Assembly: GCA_009928665.1 (NCBI GenBank)
Contig: SACF01000001.1
Location: 186,001 to 250,000 of the forward strand
DNA from: Alphaproteobacteria bacterium
Lineage (GTDB): Bacteria > Bacteroidota > Bacteroidia > Bacteroidales > FEN-979
Length of the DNA stretch: 64,000 bases
Reading direction: 5' to 3'
Below, in pieces: positions 43,233-52,968 of this stretch. How positions within the stretch are numbered: the first letter of the stretch is position 1; the number at the start of each line of letters is the position of its first letter. A model generated the notes under the pieces. It searched no databases. It was not told the origin of the DNA and was given only the letters and a program-made list of their open reading frames with translations. The position numbers and the translations under genes are program-made.

Positions 43233-45182
43233 TTATTTGATAATAATACGGCCCAAGCCTTCCCTGTTGATCCGGATACTTTGTTTTTTCAGTTCCCCGA
43301 GTTGTTTCATCAATATAGTCTGTTCTTCTGCAGTTTCAGCGTTTGCCAGTTTCCGTCGAATTTCGGTCATCATTTTCTCGAGTTTACGCGCCCTGAATGC
43401 ATGAATTGAATGTTCGACATGGAGTAACAGCCTTGACTCTTCGGTTGTAATAAGGATATTATTTTTGTACCAGTTTTTGCTCAGCTCATAAGGGGAAAAG
43501 ACCAGGTTCACGGCGGTTTGCGACAGTTCCAGGTCCGGGTGGGTTAAAAAGAAATTCCTGTCGGGAATTGCATCCTTCCGAACGCCATCCAGATAGAATT
43601 CGTATATTTTTCCGAATACCGGGTTTTCAAATACCATTTCGTCGCGTAAGAGGACATGAACCACATAATCGGCAACCATTACAGGAACCCCGGTGTCGGC
43701 AGCATTGTCCATTTTAAGGTGGATGATATCCTGTCCGTACAATAACAGCAACCTGATAATCTCTTGTTCCTGGGATCCAGGTGAATCGGTGTCAAAATCC
43801 TTTTGGGGTTCAGCAATGACTTCCGGTTCGGGTATGATCTCATTCTCTTCCGAACCCTCTTCTTTTAGAGATTTCTTCAGTCTGGCCCGAAGGATTTTAT
43901 TCATTTCCACCATCAGGACCTGTTCAGAAACGGTCATAAGGGCGGAACATTCATGGATATACAACGACCGTGATATTCCATCGGGTATCAGGGCGATCGT
44001 GTTAACAATTTCCTTAATCAGACCGGCTTTTTTAATGGGATCATTACGGGTTTCATCAAGCAGAAGCCGGGTTTTGAAGAGGATAAAATTTACGGCATTT
44101 TCTTTTATGAAGCGATCTACTTCATCCGGATGGTTTTTACGTGCAAATGAATCGGGGTCCTCTCCATTGGGGAAGAGCACAATCATCACGTTCATGGCTT
44201 GTTCAACGATCATATCAATGCCCCTGAATGAGGCTTTTATCCCGGCCGGATCTCCATCATAAAGGATGGTAATGTTCGTTGTATAACGCCTGATCATCCG
44301 GATTTGATCAAGAGTAAGGGAGGTTCCAGAAGAGGCCACGGTATTTTCAATTCCTGCCTGGAACAGTGATATCACATCGGTATATCCTTCAACCAGATAA
44401 CAATTGTCTTTGGAAATAATGGCATTTTTAGCGAAAAATATACCATAAAGGGTCTTACTTTTATTATAAATTTCCGATTCGGGGGAATTGACATATTTGG
44501 CATGTGTTTTTTCGGCACTCAATATTCTTCCGCCAAATCCAATTACACGACCCGATGCGCTGTGAATGGGGAAAATGATCCGCGAATGAAACCTGTCGTA
44601 CAAACGGTTCTCCTTTTCAAGGGAGAGTCCTGTTTTTATGAGATATTCTTTTTTATAGCCGTTTTTCGCAGCATGTTGGGAGAAGGCATCCCAGGCAGAG
44701 GGGCTAAAGCCAAGTTGAAATTTTTGAATGATATCATCGCGGATTCCCCGTTCACGCAAATAGGACCACCCAACGGCTTTTCCCTCGTTGGTTTCCAGAA
44801 GGGTCCGGCTGAAAAATTGCTGCGCAAATTGGTTCAGGTTATAAAGGCTCTCTTTTTCGTTCAGTTCCTGAAGTTGTTCCGGGGTTTGTTCCTCCTCTTC
44901 TACTTCAATATTATATTTCCGGGCAAGGTATTTCAGCGCTTCCGGATAAGAAAAATGTTCATGCTCCATGATGAAATTCACGGCATTTCCTGCTTTGCCG
45001 CATCCGAAACACTTGTAGATGCCTTTTGCTGGCGAAACGGTGAAGGAAGGTGTCTTCTCGTTATGAAAAGGACAAAGTCCGAGCATGTTCACACCGCGGC
45101 GCCGGAGTACAACAAAATCACCAATTACCTCTTCAATCCGAACGGTACTGATGATCGTGTCGATGGTGTCGCGAGGTATCAT
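43233..45182 (-). CDS. dnaG: DNA primase
   Basis: Makes RNA primers for replication. The 649-residue protein has the N-terminal zinc-binding domain (CPFHNEKTPSF then YKCFGCGKAGN, about residues 37-65), the catalytic core with TOPRIM (LVEGYTDVISLF near 262, YDGDPAGIKAS near 308) and a C-terminal helicase-binding region. The start MIPRDTIDTIIST is typical. A -7 element TAAATTTG lies at 45205-45212 on the minus strand. It is convergent with the DUF3857 pair. Confidence 0.97.
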   Translation of the reverse strand: MIPRDTIDTIISTVRIEEVIGDFVVLRRRGVNMLGLCPFHNEKTPSFTVSPAKGIYKCFGCGKAGNAVNFIMEHEHFSYPEALKYLARKYNIEVEEEEQTPEQLQELNEKESLYNLNQFAQQFFSRTLLETNEGKAVGWSYLRERGIRDDIIQKFQLGFSPSAWDAFSQHAAKNGYKKEYLIKTGLSLEKENRLYDRFHSRIIFPIHSASGRVIGFGGRILSAEKTHAKYVNSPESEIYNKSKTLYGIFFAKNAIISKDNCYLVEGYTDVISLFQAGIENTVASSGTSLTLDQIRMIRRYTTNITILYDGDPAGIKASFRGIDMIVEQAMNVMIVLFPNGEDPDSFARKNHPDEVDRFIKENAVNFILFKTRLLLDETRNDPIKKAGLIKEIVNTIALIPDGISRSLYIHECSALMTVSEQVLMVEMNKILRARLKKSLKEEGSEENEIIPEPEVIAEPQKDFDTDSPGSQEQEIIRLLLLYGQDIIHLKMDNAADTGVPVMVADYVVHVLLRDEMVFENPVFGKIYEFYLDGVRKDAIPDRNFFLTHPDLELSQTAVNLVFSPYELSKNWYKNNILITTEESRLLLHVEHSIHAFRARKLEKMMTEIRRKLANAETAEEQTILMKQLGELKKQSIRINREGLGRIIIK

Positions 45183-45343
45183 GAACTTTTTTATGAATTA
45201 TGAGCAAATTTAAGCAACAACGATCATGCAGCCGGGGTAGGAAGAATGATTGTCAGATGGGCGAAGGTACGAATTTATCCACCAATATATTCTAAAAAGA
45301 CCCCGATCAGGCCGGAATTTGATATCTTTATAAATTGACTTTA

Positions 45344-47122
45344 ATGGTTTGGAGGAGGAAGAACTTTGCCGACCCTCTCAATGACAAATTGCATCCGAAA
45401 CCGATGTTCAAAAAATATCTAAGATCACTGCGAACAGTAATTGCTACAATGTTTTTCCTGATGACCGTCGGGATATTTACAGATGTTTATCATATGCTGA
45501 GCCGGGAAGCAGTTGATTCGGTTTTATATGCGCAATTTGTACCTTCAATGATACGCTTTACAACGGCTTGCACCCTGGCTTCAGCCGGATTCATATTGGT
45601 GTCGGTGCTCACTCTTTTGTTTGGCAGGGTTTATTGCTCCACGGTTTGTCCGCTGGGAATCCTGATGGACCTGGTCATTGGAATTAAAAACAGGTTTCGA
45701 AAATTCAGAAAAATACCGTTGAAGAAATCTCCACTGGTACAGTATTACGCTGATCATAAATCGATTTCCATTGGATTCTCACCAAAACATAATATAAAGA
45801 TTTTCAGCCTTATAAAATATTTCATACTTTTCTTATTTATTCTGGCGATTATTTTTAAATCTAATTTGTTGATTGGTCTTCTGGACCCTTTCAGCCTTAC
45901 AGGAAAAATACTAGTGAATTTGTTCAGGCCGATCTTTCTGATGGGATCCAACGAATTGCTGGTGACCGGAGATCCCCCGGGCGCTCCTTTAGTCATGAAA
46001 CCGGCCGCTATATCAATGGAAAGCTTGTCTCTGGTCGTTTTTTTATTGGTCGTTTTATTAATTATGATTTTTTTGTCATGGTTTAAGGATCGATGGTACT
46101 GCAATATAATCTGTCCGGTGGGAACGCTGCTGGGAGTCATATCGAAGTTCTCTATATTCAGGCTTCGGGTAAGTTTTTCCGGTTGTACCCATTGCGGTGC
46201 CTGTGTCCAGGTATGCAAGGCCGGGTGCATCCATCCGGATACTTATCATATTGAAATGGATCGATGCGTAGTTTGTTATGATTGTATCGATGTTTGTACG
46301 GAGGGCGGAGCGGAGGTGAAGATGATGGACCCCGGATTAGTCATTTCCGGATTAAAGATTAACGTCAGGCAGGACAGAAACAGCAAGGGGTTCCAAATGT
46401 CGTCTGGATCGGGCAGCATTATCAACAAGGAGTGTGAATGGGTTCCCGGTTCACGGTTAAGTCACAAGGAATCCGGATCAGGTGGACTTTCCCGACGGCG
46501 GTTTATTAGCACATTTTTAATGGGCTTTTCGGGAATGTTGTACACCCACCATTCTTTGTCGGGGAATCCGGGAACCACAAACAACCTTACGGGTGAGGAG
46601 GCAAAGGAGACACTTTGGGATGTACCTGTCACTCCGCCCGGTTCGCAGGGGATCAAGCGATTTACAGAACGCTGTACTTCCTGTCATTTATGTGTCAGTG
46701 CATGCCCGTCGGGGGTTCTCAAACCTGCGTTTCTCGAGTATGGCTTGCAAGGTATCTTTCAACCCCGTATGGATTTTCACTCCGGATATTGTCTCAGTGA
46801 TTGTATCCGGTGTTCTGAAATTTGTCCTACGGATGCCATTCATTTGATAGATCTGAATATTAAGAAGCGTTTGAAAATCGGATCCTCTGTATTTATCCGT
46901 AATCTCTGTCTGGTGCAAACTGAACGCCGGCTCTGCGGATTGTGTGCTAACGTATGCGGCGAAAAGGCAATCAGGCTGGTTCCCTGGTTGGGAAATCTTG
47001 TCATTCCCGAAATAGATGACCTGAAATGCAACGGGTGCGGAGCTTGTGAATTGGTTTGTCCGGTTCGCCCCCACCGGGCTATTGTGGTGGATGCACTTAC
47101 CGAGCATCAACTATTAAAATAA
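45344..47122 (+). CDS. Membrane polyferredoxin: NapH-like and NapG/F-like fusion
   Basis: A 592-residue electron-transfer protein from the ATG at 45344. The first 330 residues form a NapH/CcoG-like membrane part with about five helices, two CxxxCP motifs (YCSTVCPLG near 97; YCNIICPVG near 254) and two ferredoxin clusters (CTHCGACVQVCKAGC; CVVCYDCIDVC). Residues 380-405 contain SRRRFISTFLMGFSG, a Tat-like twin-arginine segment. The last 150 residues carry four cluster motifs (CTSCHLCVSACP; CIRCSEICP; CGLCANVCG; CNGCGACELVCP), like periplasmic NapG. It may pass electrons from the quinone pool to an unidentified periplasmic reductase. No terminal reductase is adjacent. Confidence 0.82.
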   Translation: MVWRRKNFADPLNDKLHPKPMFKKYLRSLRTVIATMFFLMTVGIFTDVYHMLSREAVDSVLYAQFVPSMIRFTTACTLASAGFILVSVLTLLFGRVYCSTVCPLGILMDLVIGIKNRFRKFRKIPLKKSPLVQYYADHKSISIGFSPKHNIKIFSLIKYFILFLFILAIIFKSNLLIGLLDPFSLTGKILVNLFRPIFLMGSNELLVTGDPPGAPLVMKPAAISMESLSLVVFLLVVLLIMIFLSWFKDRWYCNIICPVGTLLGVISKFSIFRLRVSFSGCTHCGACVQVCKAGCIHPDTYHIEMDRCVVCYDCIDVCTEGGAEVKMMDPGLVISGLKINVRQDRNSKGFQMSSGSGSIINKECEWVPGSRLSHKESGSGGLSRRRFISTFLMGFSGMLYTHHSLSGNPGTTNNLTGEEAKETLWDVPVTPPGSQGIKRFTERCTSCHLCVSACPSGVLKPAFLEYGLQGIFQPRMDFHSGYCLSDCIRCSEICPTDAIHLIDLNIKKRLKIGSSVFIRNLCLVQTERRLCGLCANVCGEKAIRLVPWLGNLVIPEIDDLKCNGCGACELVCPVRPHRAIVVDALTEHQLLK

Positions 47123-47184
47123 AAGTTCCTTTGGGTACAAATGTATTTGTCCCGTTCGCTTTTTAAATGGTTTCCCGTTTGGAA

Positions 47185-48066
47185 TTAGTTTATGAGCGAA
47201 GTCGTTACCCAACCGGCAGGTGTCAGTGTCATAATTTCGCGAAAGCCGACATCGAGCAACAAACGTGAAGTCTCGGCAAACAGCATTGAGATTTCCGGGG
47301 GTTTATGGGCATCAGAACTGATCACAATGGGGATGTTCATCTCCCTGATTTTATGAAGAATTTCCAAGCCAGGAAAGAGGGAATCACATCTTTTTTTATA
47401 GATTCCGCGGGTATTTACCTCCACGATAATTCCCTTTTGCCGGATCAGTCCAAGTGTTTCCCAAACCAGTGCCTTATACCAGGGCTCCTCATCCCGGAAC
47501 AGCTTTCCCCTGTTGTGCATTTTGATCTTGTCAAGGTGACCGATTATATCCATCCGGTTTGATTCGAGCATTTCGTTGATCTGCGTGTAGTAAGCTGTAA
47601 CCCCTTTCCGGATGTCGTTTCCAAAAAGTGTTTCAAGTCCGTTGAAATAGGTCGATGGATCGGGTCCATCGATGAACCAAAGGTCGTCAGGTGAACCGTT
47701 CCTTACCAGATGTACGGAACCGATCAGGTAATCAACGGGAAAATTTTCCCGGAAATATGCAAAGGAATATCCCAATCCCGGGATGTAATCAACTTCAAGT
47801 CCAAGGAAAACCTCGACTCCAGAAGAGGCATCCCCGATGTGTGGAGTTGATAAGCAGACAGATCCGGACTTCAATGAAATAATTGAATCGCAGTACTCCT
47901 TTACTTTTTCTTCACGAAGGGCAAAAGTATTCTCAAATGGCAACGGGGAGTGGTCGGAAAATCCAAGCGTTGAAACACCCAACCGGATTGCCTCCTGAAC
48001 ATAAACCGAAGGATTATCGGATCCATCGCTGAAATTGGTATGTGTATGAAAGTTACTTAAAATCAA
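47185..48066 (-). CDS. PHP-family histidinol-phosphatase-like hydrolase
   Basis: A 293-residue PHP-domain metal hydrolase. Motifs: NFHTHTNFSDGSDNP at the start, GLEVDYIPG near 92, IGSVHLV near 115, DIIGHLDKIKM near 176 and VISSDAHKP near 253, giving the usual metal ligands. Family members include histidinol-phosphate phosphatase (HisK type). No other histidine gene is nearby, so the substrate is not certain. It is 26 nt downstream of the U32 gene on the same strand. Confidence 0.85.
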   Translation of the reverse strand: MILSNFHTHTNFSDGSDNPSVYVQEAIRLGVSTLGFSDHSPLPFENTFALREEKVKEYCDSIISLKSGSVCLSTPHIGDASSGVEVFLGLEVDYIPGLGYSFAYFRENFPVDYLIGSVHLVRNGSPDDLWFIDGPDPSTYFNGLETLFGNDIRKGVTAYYTQINEMLESNRMDIIGHLDKIKMHNRGKLFRDEEPWYKALVWETLGLIRQKGIIVEVNTRGIYKKRCDSLFPGLEILHKIREMNIPIVISSDAHKPPEISMLFAETSRLLLDVGFREIMTLTPAGWVTTSLIN

Positions 48067-48092
48067 AATTCATGATGTTGAACCGGGATTTA

Positions 48093-49376
48093 TCAATGAT
48101 CAATTTCGTTTTCCATTTTCAATTGATCCCGGGTTGTTAATATTTTGTATACTTTGTCCGCCCTTCTCAGAAAAACGCCAACCGGAATGCTGCAACGCTC
48201 TCCTTTTGCAGTAAGCCCGACGCTCTTCTGATCGACTCTGATTTCGGGGATGGTCATTTCAACGACACCAGTCGTAGGTCCCTGGATGTATATCCGGTCA
48301 CCGGAACAAAGATTACCTGATTCCATTTTAATTTCTGCCACCTTGAGCCGGGTAAAATAATTGGTAACTTTTCCGATGTACTCTTTTGTTTCAGTTGCAG
48401 CGGAACCGTGTTTATCGGTCCATTCGCCCATTTTCCTGCCCAGGTAGTATCCATCCCAAAATCCGCGATTGTAGACCGTGGCGAGCCTTTTCATCCACCC
48501 ATCAACTTTTTCGCGGGTATAGGTTCCATTGCCGACAGAAGTCACGGCTTCCCGGTAACACGCCACCGTAGTTTTAACATATTCCGGGCTTCTCCCGCGA
48601 CCTTCGATTTTAAGCACTGAAACTCCGGCATGGGCAATCTTGTCGATAAAACCGATGGTACACAGATCTTTTGGCGACATGATATATTCGTTATCGACCT
48701 CCAATTCAATTTCTGTTTCAGAATCGGTTACACGATAAGGTCGCCGGCACAACTGGTAACAGGAACCCCGGTTGGCAGATGCATTATAATGATCCAGACT
48801 CAGATAGCATTTTCCGGAAACAGCCATACACAAAGCCCCGTGTGCAAAAATCTCTATCTGAACCGGGCGGCCGGATGGCCCGGTAATTCTGTTCCGTTTT
48901 ATTGCACGTATGATGGAGGCTACCTGATCAAGTGTCAGTTCTCTTGCTGTAACCATGACCTCTACGTACTGTGACCAGTATTTCACAGCCCCGATGTTGG
49001 TGATGTTGGCCTGGGTACTCATGTGCACCGGCATTCCGATCTTTCTCGCGTATTGTATGACAGCCTGATCGGAAGCAATGATCGCGGTGATCCCGTTTTT
49101 TAAAGCAGAATCGATTGTTTTTTTTACCAATCTGAGTTCGTGATCGTATATAACGGTATTCAGGGTGAGGTAGGTTTTAACTTGATGTTTCCGGCAGATA
49201 CGGGCGATCCTGACGAGGTCGCGAAGGGTGAAGTTGACAGAGGACCGGGCCCGCATGTTCAGAACCCCAACCCCGAAATACACTGAATCGGCGCCAGCCC
49301 CGATTGCCGCCATCAATGATTCCCAGGTACCGACAGGCGCAGTGATCTCAATTCTTTGCAAGGGATTTTTTTGCAA
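48093..49376 (-). CDS. Peptidase U32 family protein
   Basis: A 427-residue U32-type protein. It begins with ITAPVGTWESLMAAIGAGADSVYFGV, has the HMSTQANITN motif near 117, and the characteristic cysteine-containing block IEIFAHGALCMAVSGKCYLS and NRGSCYQLCRRPYRV (about 175-215). Related U32 proteins act in tRNA and rRNA hydroxylation (TrhP, RlhA) and ubiquinone hydroxylation, with an Fe-S cluster held by such cysteines. No ATG precedes the conserved start: the possible starts are TTG at 49376 or TTG at 49361. Confidence 0.85.
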   Translation of the reverse strand: MQKNPLQRIEITAPVGTWESLMAAIGAGADSVYFGVGVLNMRARSSVNFTLRDLVRIARICRKHQVKTYLTLNTVIYDHELRLVKKTIDSALKNGITAIIASDQAVIQYARKIGMPVHMSTQANITNIGAVKYWSQYVEVMVTARELTLDQVASIIRAIKRNRITGPSGRPVQIEIFAHGALCMAVSGKCYLSLDHYNASANRGSCYQLCRRPYRVTDSETEIELEVDNEYIMSPKDLCTIGFIDKIAHAGVSVLKIEGRGRSPEYVKTTVACYREAVTSVGNGTYTREKVDGWMKRLATVYNRGFWDGYYLGRKMGEWTDKHGSAATETKEYIGKVTNYFTRLKVAEIKMESGNLCSGDRIYIQGPTTGVVEMTIPEIRVDQKSVGLTAKGERCSIPVGVFLRRADKVYKILTTRDQLKMENEIDH

Positions 49377-49381
49377 AGGTA
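49374..49381 (-). promoter_or_regulatory. Candidate -7 element at the U32 gene start
   Basis: Minus strand TACCTTTG matches TAnnTTTG but overlaps the first TTG start. If used, transcription would begin near 49367 and translation at the inner TTG (49361) with almost no leader. Confidence 0.35.
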
Positions 49382-49475
49382 AGAGTTTTTGAGTTCAGCG
49401 GGAGTCAAGCCATAGCCCTCCTGGCGGTTTATCTCACATAGGCTGCATTGTTGGTATCGTTAATGTTTTTGAGTT

Positions 49476-50066
49476 TCATCTCATTGCAAGCCAGTTTTCC
49501 AAATATCTTTTACCATCGGTAGTGATGATGGATTCGGGGTGGAACTGAACGCCGCAAATCGGTAATGTTTTATGTGATACGGCCATGATGGTATTTTCCT
49601 CAGAAACAGCCAGGACTTCAAGGCAATGGGGAAGGGATCCGGGATCCGCGGCCCAGGAGTGGTAAAGGCCTACTGTCGTGCCTTCTTTGATTTCATTGAA
49701 AAGGCCATGTTCCGGATGCAGAATCCTGAGATGACGGGGTTGGCCGTGATTGACGACAGGAAGGTTGTACAGGTTTCCCCCGAAATAACGAACCAGGGCT
49801 TGCATTCCCAGACACACCCCGAATACCGGAATCATAGTTTTATGGAAGTTGTGTAAGCGGATAAGATGGTCCAGTATATCATACATGGTTGTTTGTTCAT
49901 CCGGCAACCCCGGACCCGGGGAAAAGATGATCCCGTCGCAGACCGGCAGCTCCTTCATTTTAAACGCTTCCGGTTTCATGATAATCACCTTATCTTTGTC
50001 AATCCGGCGTAAAAGCTCAACCAGATTCCAGGTAAAAGAGTCATGATTATCGAGGAGCAGGAGCAT
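49476..50066 (-). CDS. pabA: Aminodeoxychorismate/anthranilate synthase glutamine amidotransferase
   Basis: A class I glutaminase of 196 residues that supplies ammonia to PabB. Motifs: LLDNHDSFTWNLVELL, FSPGPGLPDE near 48-57, the nucleophile C85 in VFGVCLGMQA, and GVQFHPESI near 172 with the catalytic His and Glu. It is divergent from pabB across a 93-bp gap; its partner PabB there and a PabC make the p-aminobenzoate role likely over tryptophan synthesis. Confidence 0.9.
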   Translation of the reverse strand: MLLLLDNHDSFTWNLVELLRRIDKDKVIIMKPEAFKMKELPVCDGIIFSPGPGLPDEQTTMYDILDHLIRLHNFHKTMIPVFGVCLGMQALVRYFGGNLYNLPVVNHGQPRHLRILHPEHGLFNEIKEGTTVGLYHSWAADPGSLPHCLEVLAVSEENTIMAVSHKTLPICGVQFHPESIITTDGKRYLENWLAMR

Positions 50067-50159
50067 TGATAGTTGTGCGTTAACGGGTACTACGCAGGAA
50101 TTAAAGTTAATACGGGTTTGTTGGCAGGGTAATTTATATGATGTAAAGATACAGTCAAA

Positions 50160-51206
50160 TTGATCATCAGGAAAGCTGAAATCATTGAAAAAATCAACAG
50201 TTATACCAGCCGGGAGATCCCCTTCCTGTTTGCTATCGATTTTGACGCAGACAAGGGATTTGTTCTAATGCAAGAAGAGGCCCTCCGGCTTGGGGTTTTA
50301 TATAATATTGATGGAAACACCAATACCGGACCTGTCGAAAATATACAGGTTCCTGAAATTCAGGTCCACCCTGTGGAATTTGCGGTGTACAGGAATGCAT
50401 TCGATAAAGTCATGTCACATTTGAAACGCGGGGACACCTATCTGATTAACCTTACTTTTCCGACAAGAATAATGATCCATATCGATCCGAAGGAACTTTT
50501 CAGGGCCTCCGGCGCTCCCTATAAACTTTATGTGCCGGGCCAATTTTTGGTCTTTTCTCCCGAACCTTTTGTAAGGGTTACGGGTAACAGGATCTATTCG
50601 AATCCGATGAAAGGAACCATTCAGACTTCTATTCCCGGAGCCAGAGAAATTCTTCTGGCCGATCAGAAAGAGTTGTTTGAGCACAACACCATTGTCGATT
50701 TGATCCGCAATGATTTATCGATGGTTTCGACCAATGTAAGGGTAACGCGTTTCCGTTATCTGGAGTTGATCAAAACGAACAGAGAAGATTTATGGCAGAT
50801 GAGTTCAGAAATTTGCGGCACACTCTCCGAAGATTACAGAAGGCACCTGGGCGATATTATTTTCAGATTATTACCGGCCGGTTCGGTAACCGGAGCGCCC
50901 AAGGAAAAGACCGTTCAGGTCATCAGGGAGTCGGAAATATTTCAAAGAGGTTTTTATACGGGGATTTTTGGATTTTTCAATGGGATGGAACTGTGTTCCG
51001 CCGTGACTATCCGGTACCTTGAATTAAACCGTATAAAAATTGACAAAATGCAGAAGGCCATATGGCCGGGGGAGAACAAGTCCCCTGATAATGATCTCCG
51101 TTTCCCGGTTCTGATTTATAAGAGCGGAGGAGGTATAACGGCACTGAGTAAAGTTGAAAATGAATATGACGAGATGTTAAAGAAAGTATATGTGCCTCTT
51201 ATTTGA
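50160..51206 (+). CDS. pabB: Aminodeoxychorismate synthase component I (short form)
   Basis: A 348-residue chorismate-binding enzyme that makes 4-amino-4-deoxychorismate with PabA. It carries the C-terminal catalytic signatures NPMKGTIQ near 142, HNTIVDLIRNDLSMV near 177, LPAGSVTGAPKEKT near 238 and FYTGIFGFF near 262. It is shorter than E. coli PabB (about 450) because the N-terminal lobe is reduced. The frame opens with TTG at 50160; no upstream ATG is in frame. It overlaps pabC by 17 nt. Confidence 0.9.
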   Translation: MIIRKAEIIEKINSYTSREIPFLFAIDFDADKGFVLMQEEALRLGVLYNIDGNTNTGPVENIQVPEIQVHPVEFAVYRNAFDKVMSHLKRGDTYLINLTFPTRIMIHIDPKELFRASGAPYKLYVPGQFLVFSPEPFVRVTGNRIYSNPMKGTIQTSIPGAREILLADQKELFEHNTIVDLIRNDLSMVSTNVRVTRFRYLELIKTNREDLWQMSSEICGTLSEDYRRHLGDIIFRLLPAGSVTGAPKEKTVQVIRESEIFQRGFYTGIFGFFNGMELCSAVTIRYLELNRIKIDKMQKAIWPGENKSPDNDLRFPVLIYKSGGGITALSKVENEYDEMLKKVYVPLI

Positions 51207-51789
51207 AACCATCAGGATTGAAAATGATAAACCCAGGTATCTCGAAGAACACCTGGCACGGATGGACCGGTCTGTACATGAAATCTGGGGTACGGGTCTG
51301 AAACCCTTTACAGAGGCTGATATCCGGGTGCCAGACAGAATACCGGCCGGGGTGATCCGTTGTAATATAACCTATGGTCCGGATATCAGGAAGATTACGT
51401 TCACAATTTATAAGAAAAGGGTTATCCGGTCTCTGAAGCTGATTTCCTGTAATTCGGTTGATTATCACCTCAAATTTTCTGACCGGAAAATCCTGGAATC
51501 ATTATTTGCTCTTCGTGGTACTGCCGATGAAGTACTTATTGTAAAAGACGGATTGATCACAGACACTTCCATGTCGAATATTATCTTTTTTGATGGAACA
51601 CGATGGTTTACCCCTTCCGCACCCCTTCTGAAAGGCACTTGTCGTGAACGACTGGTGAAAACCGGTTTCATCTCCGAATATGACATCAAATCTGCCGACC
51701 TGAAATCCTATCAGGGTTGCAAACTGATCAATGCCTTGCGTTATCCGGAGGAGGAAGAAATGATACCCATGACATCGGTTGGTTGGTAG
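51190..51789 (+). CDS. pabC: Aminotransferase class IV, aminodeoxychorismate lyase
   Basis: A 199-residue PLP-dependent protein that would release p-aminobenzoate and pyruvate. Motifs: LFETIRIENDKPRYLEEHLARM at the start, DEVLIVKDGLITDTSMSNIIFFDG near 110-135 and PLLKGTCRERL near 148. It is shorter than E. coli PabC (269) but matches compact Bacteroidota versions. It starts inside the 3' end of pabB. Confidence 0.88.
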   Translation: MCLLFETIRIENDKPRYLEEHLARMDRSVHEIWGTGLKPFTEADIRVPDRIPAGVIRCNITYGPDIRKITFTIYKKRVIRSLKLISCNSVDYHLKFSDRKILESLFALRGTADEVLIVKDGLITDTSMSNIIFFDGTRWFTPSAPLLKGTCRERLVKTGFISEYDIKSADLKSYQGCKLINALRYPEEEEMIPMTSVGW

Positions 51790-51822
51790 AGAACCCGGAT
51801 ATCGGAAAGGGTTGTAAAACTC

Positions 51823-52968
51823 TTAATTCCAATAGTGTCCAAACACGATGTAATAGGAGAACTGGCCCGGTCCTGCGGCAATATCGATCCCCATCCTTAA
51901 CTTGAAAATCCGGGCAATAAGATAACGAAATCCAGTTCCTCCGGCCCAATGCCAGCTTTCATCGCTCAGATTTTTTGAATCGCTCCAGGTACGACCAGCT
52001 CCCACAAATCCAACAAGGCTCCATCGTCGCGTTATGTCAAATCTTTGTTCGGTTTCAATCTGAAAGAGTTGCTGTCCCTGGTAATGCATCATTGGAATTC
52101 CCCTCATGTCGAGATAAGGGTAATAATAAAACGGGACATTATTGAAAAGCCCAACCCCATAAAGTCTGAATCCGCAGACCCACGGTTTTACCGGCTGCAG
52201 AAAAACAGTCAGTTCCCCTTCCAGCTGATCGGTATTAATCTGACTTCCGGTCCAGTTTCGTCCAAAAGTGTAAGCAGGTTTGAACCGGATTCCCCGGTCG
52301 GGGGTGAAAATGGTATTCCGAGTATCGACTTCACAATAGATTCCGAAAGTCCCGATATGTTTATCATATGTTGATTGGTCAAATGCCACCGTGGAAAGAG
52401 AGTCGAGGAAATGATTCGTAAATTTATATTGAGACTTCATGTATATGAAAGTATATTTCAAGCCGGCAAAGATTTTATTCCTGTAAAGATTTTCACTGAT
52501 ATCAAGAACCGCAAAAAGTGGCTTGAGCTTAAAACTAAACTCTTTTTCTCCAAGGTTCTTGAAGGTGCGATAGTAATCCATATTCGCATCCGCGTAACCC
52601 AGTCCAATTGTGTACCTCATGCCGATTGCGGGAAAGGTTCCCTGCCGGAGCGCTCCCACGCCCCAGGTATTATTCAATGTCCACATACCGGCAACCCCAG
52701 TAATATCGGGAAAATGAAATTGTTCGCCCTGCTTGGCAGATTTTTTTGGACTTATGAAAACGGCTGCCAGAGCAACTCCGAAACTCCCGAGAGCTGGTTC
52801 GCTGATGACCGTCGGATAGGGTACAAATCCGTGAAGATTAATAACCCAGTTACTCATATCGAACTTACCATCGAGCGTATCTTTCAGGACGGCCTTGTTT
52901 TTTTGTGCCATGGTATTGGGCAGGAGTAATGTTCCAAGAATCAGAAAAAGCAATATATTTTTTACCAT
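51823..52968 (-). CDS. Outer-membrane beta-barrel protein, BamA/D15 C-terminal-like
   Basis: A 381-residue exported protein with a signal peptide (about 1-21, ending TMAQ). The rest has alternating aromatic and polar residues typical of a membrane barrel, and it contains RGIRFKPAYTFGRNWTG-like strands, EQRFDITRRWSLVGFVGAGRTW and a C-terminal strand FSYYIVFGHYW. There are no POTRA domains. It resembles bacterial surface antigen (D15) barrels of unknown cargo. A pair of small palindromes lies in its leader. Confidence 0.78.
   Translation of the reverse strand: MVKNILLFLILGTLLLPNTMAQKNKAVLKDTLDGKFDMSNWVINLHGFVPYPTVISEPALGSFGVALAAVFISPKKSAKQGEQFHFPDITGVAGMWTLNNTWGVGALRQGTFPAIGMRYTIGLGYADANMDYYRTFKNLGEKEFSFKLKPLFAVLDISENLYRNKIFAGLKYTFIYMKSQYKFTNHFLDSLSTVAFDQSTYDKHIGTFGIYCEVDTRNTIFTPDRGIRFKPAYTFGRNWTGSQINTDQLEGELTVFLQPVKPWVCGFRLYGVGLFNNVPFYYYPYLDMRGIPMMHYQGQQLFQIETEQRFDITRRWSLVGFVGAGRTWSDSKNLSDESWHWAGGTGFRYLIARIFKLRMGIDIAAGPGQFSYYIVFGHYWN

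Noticed and set aside
44502..45203. A 233-codon open frame antisense to dnaG
   Set aside because: It overlaps the conserved zinc-binding and core regions of primase, and its translation shows no domain.
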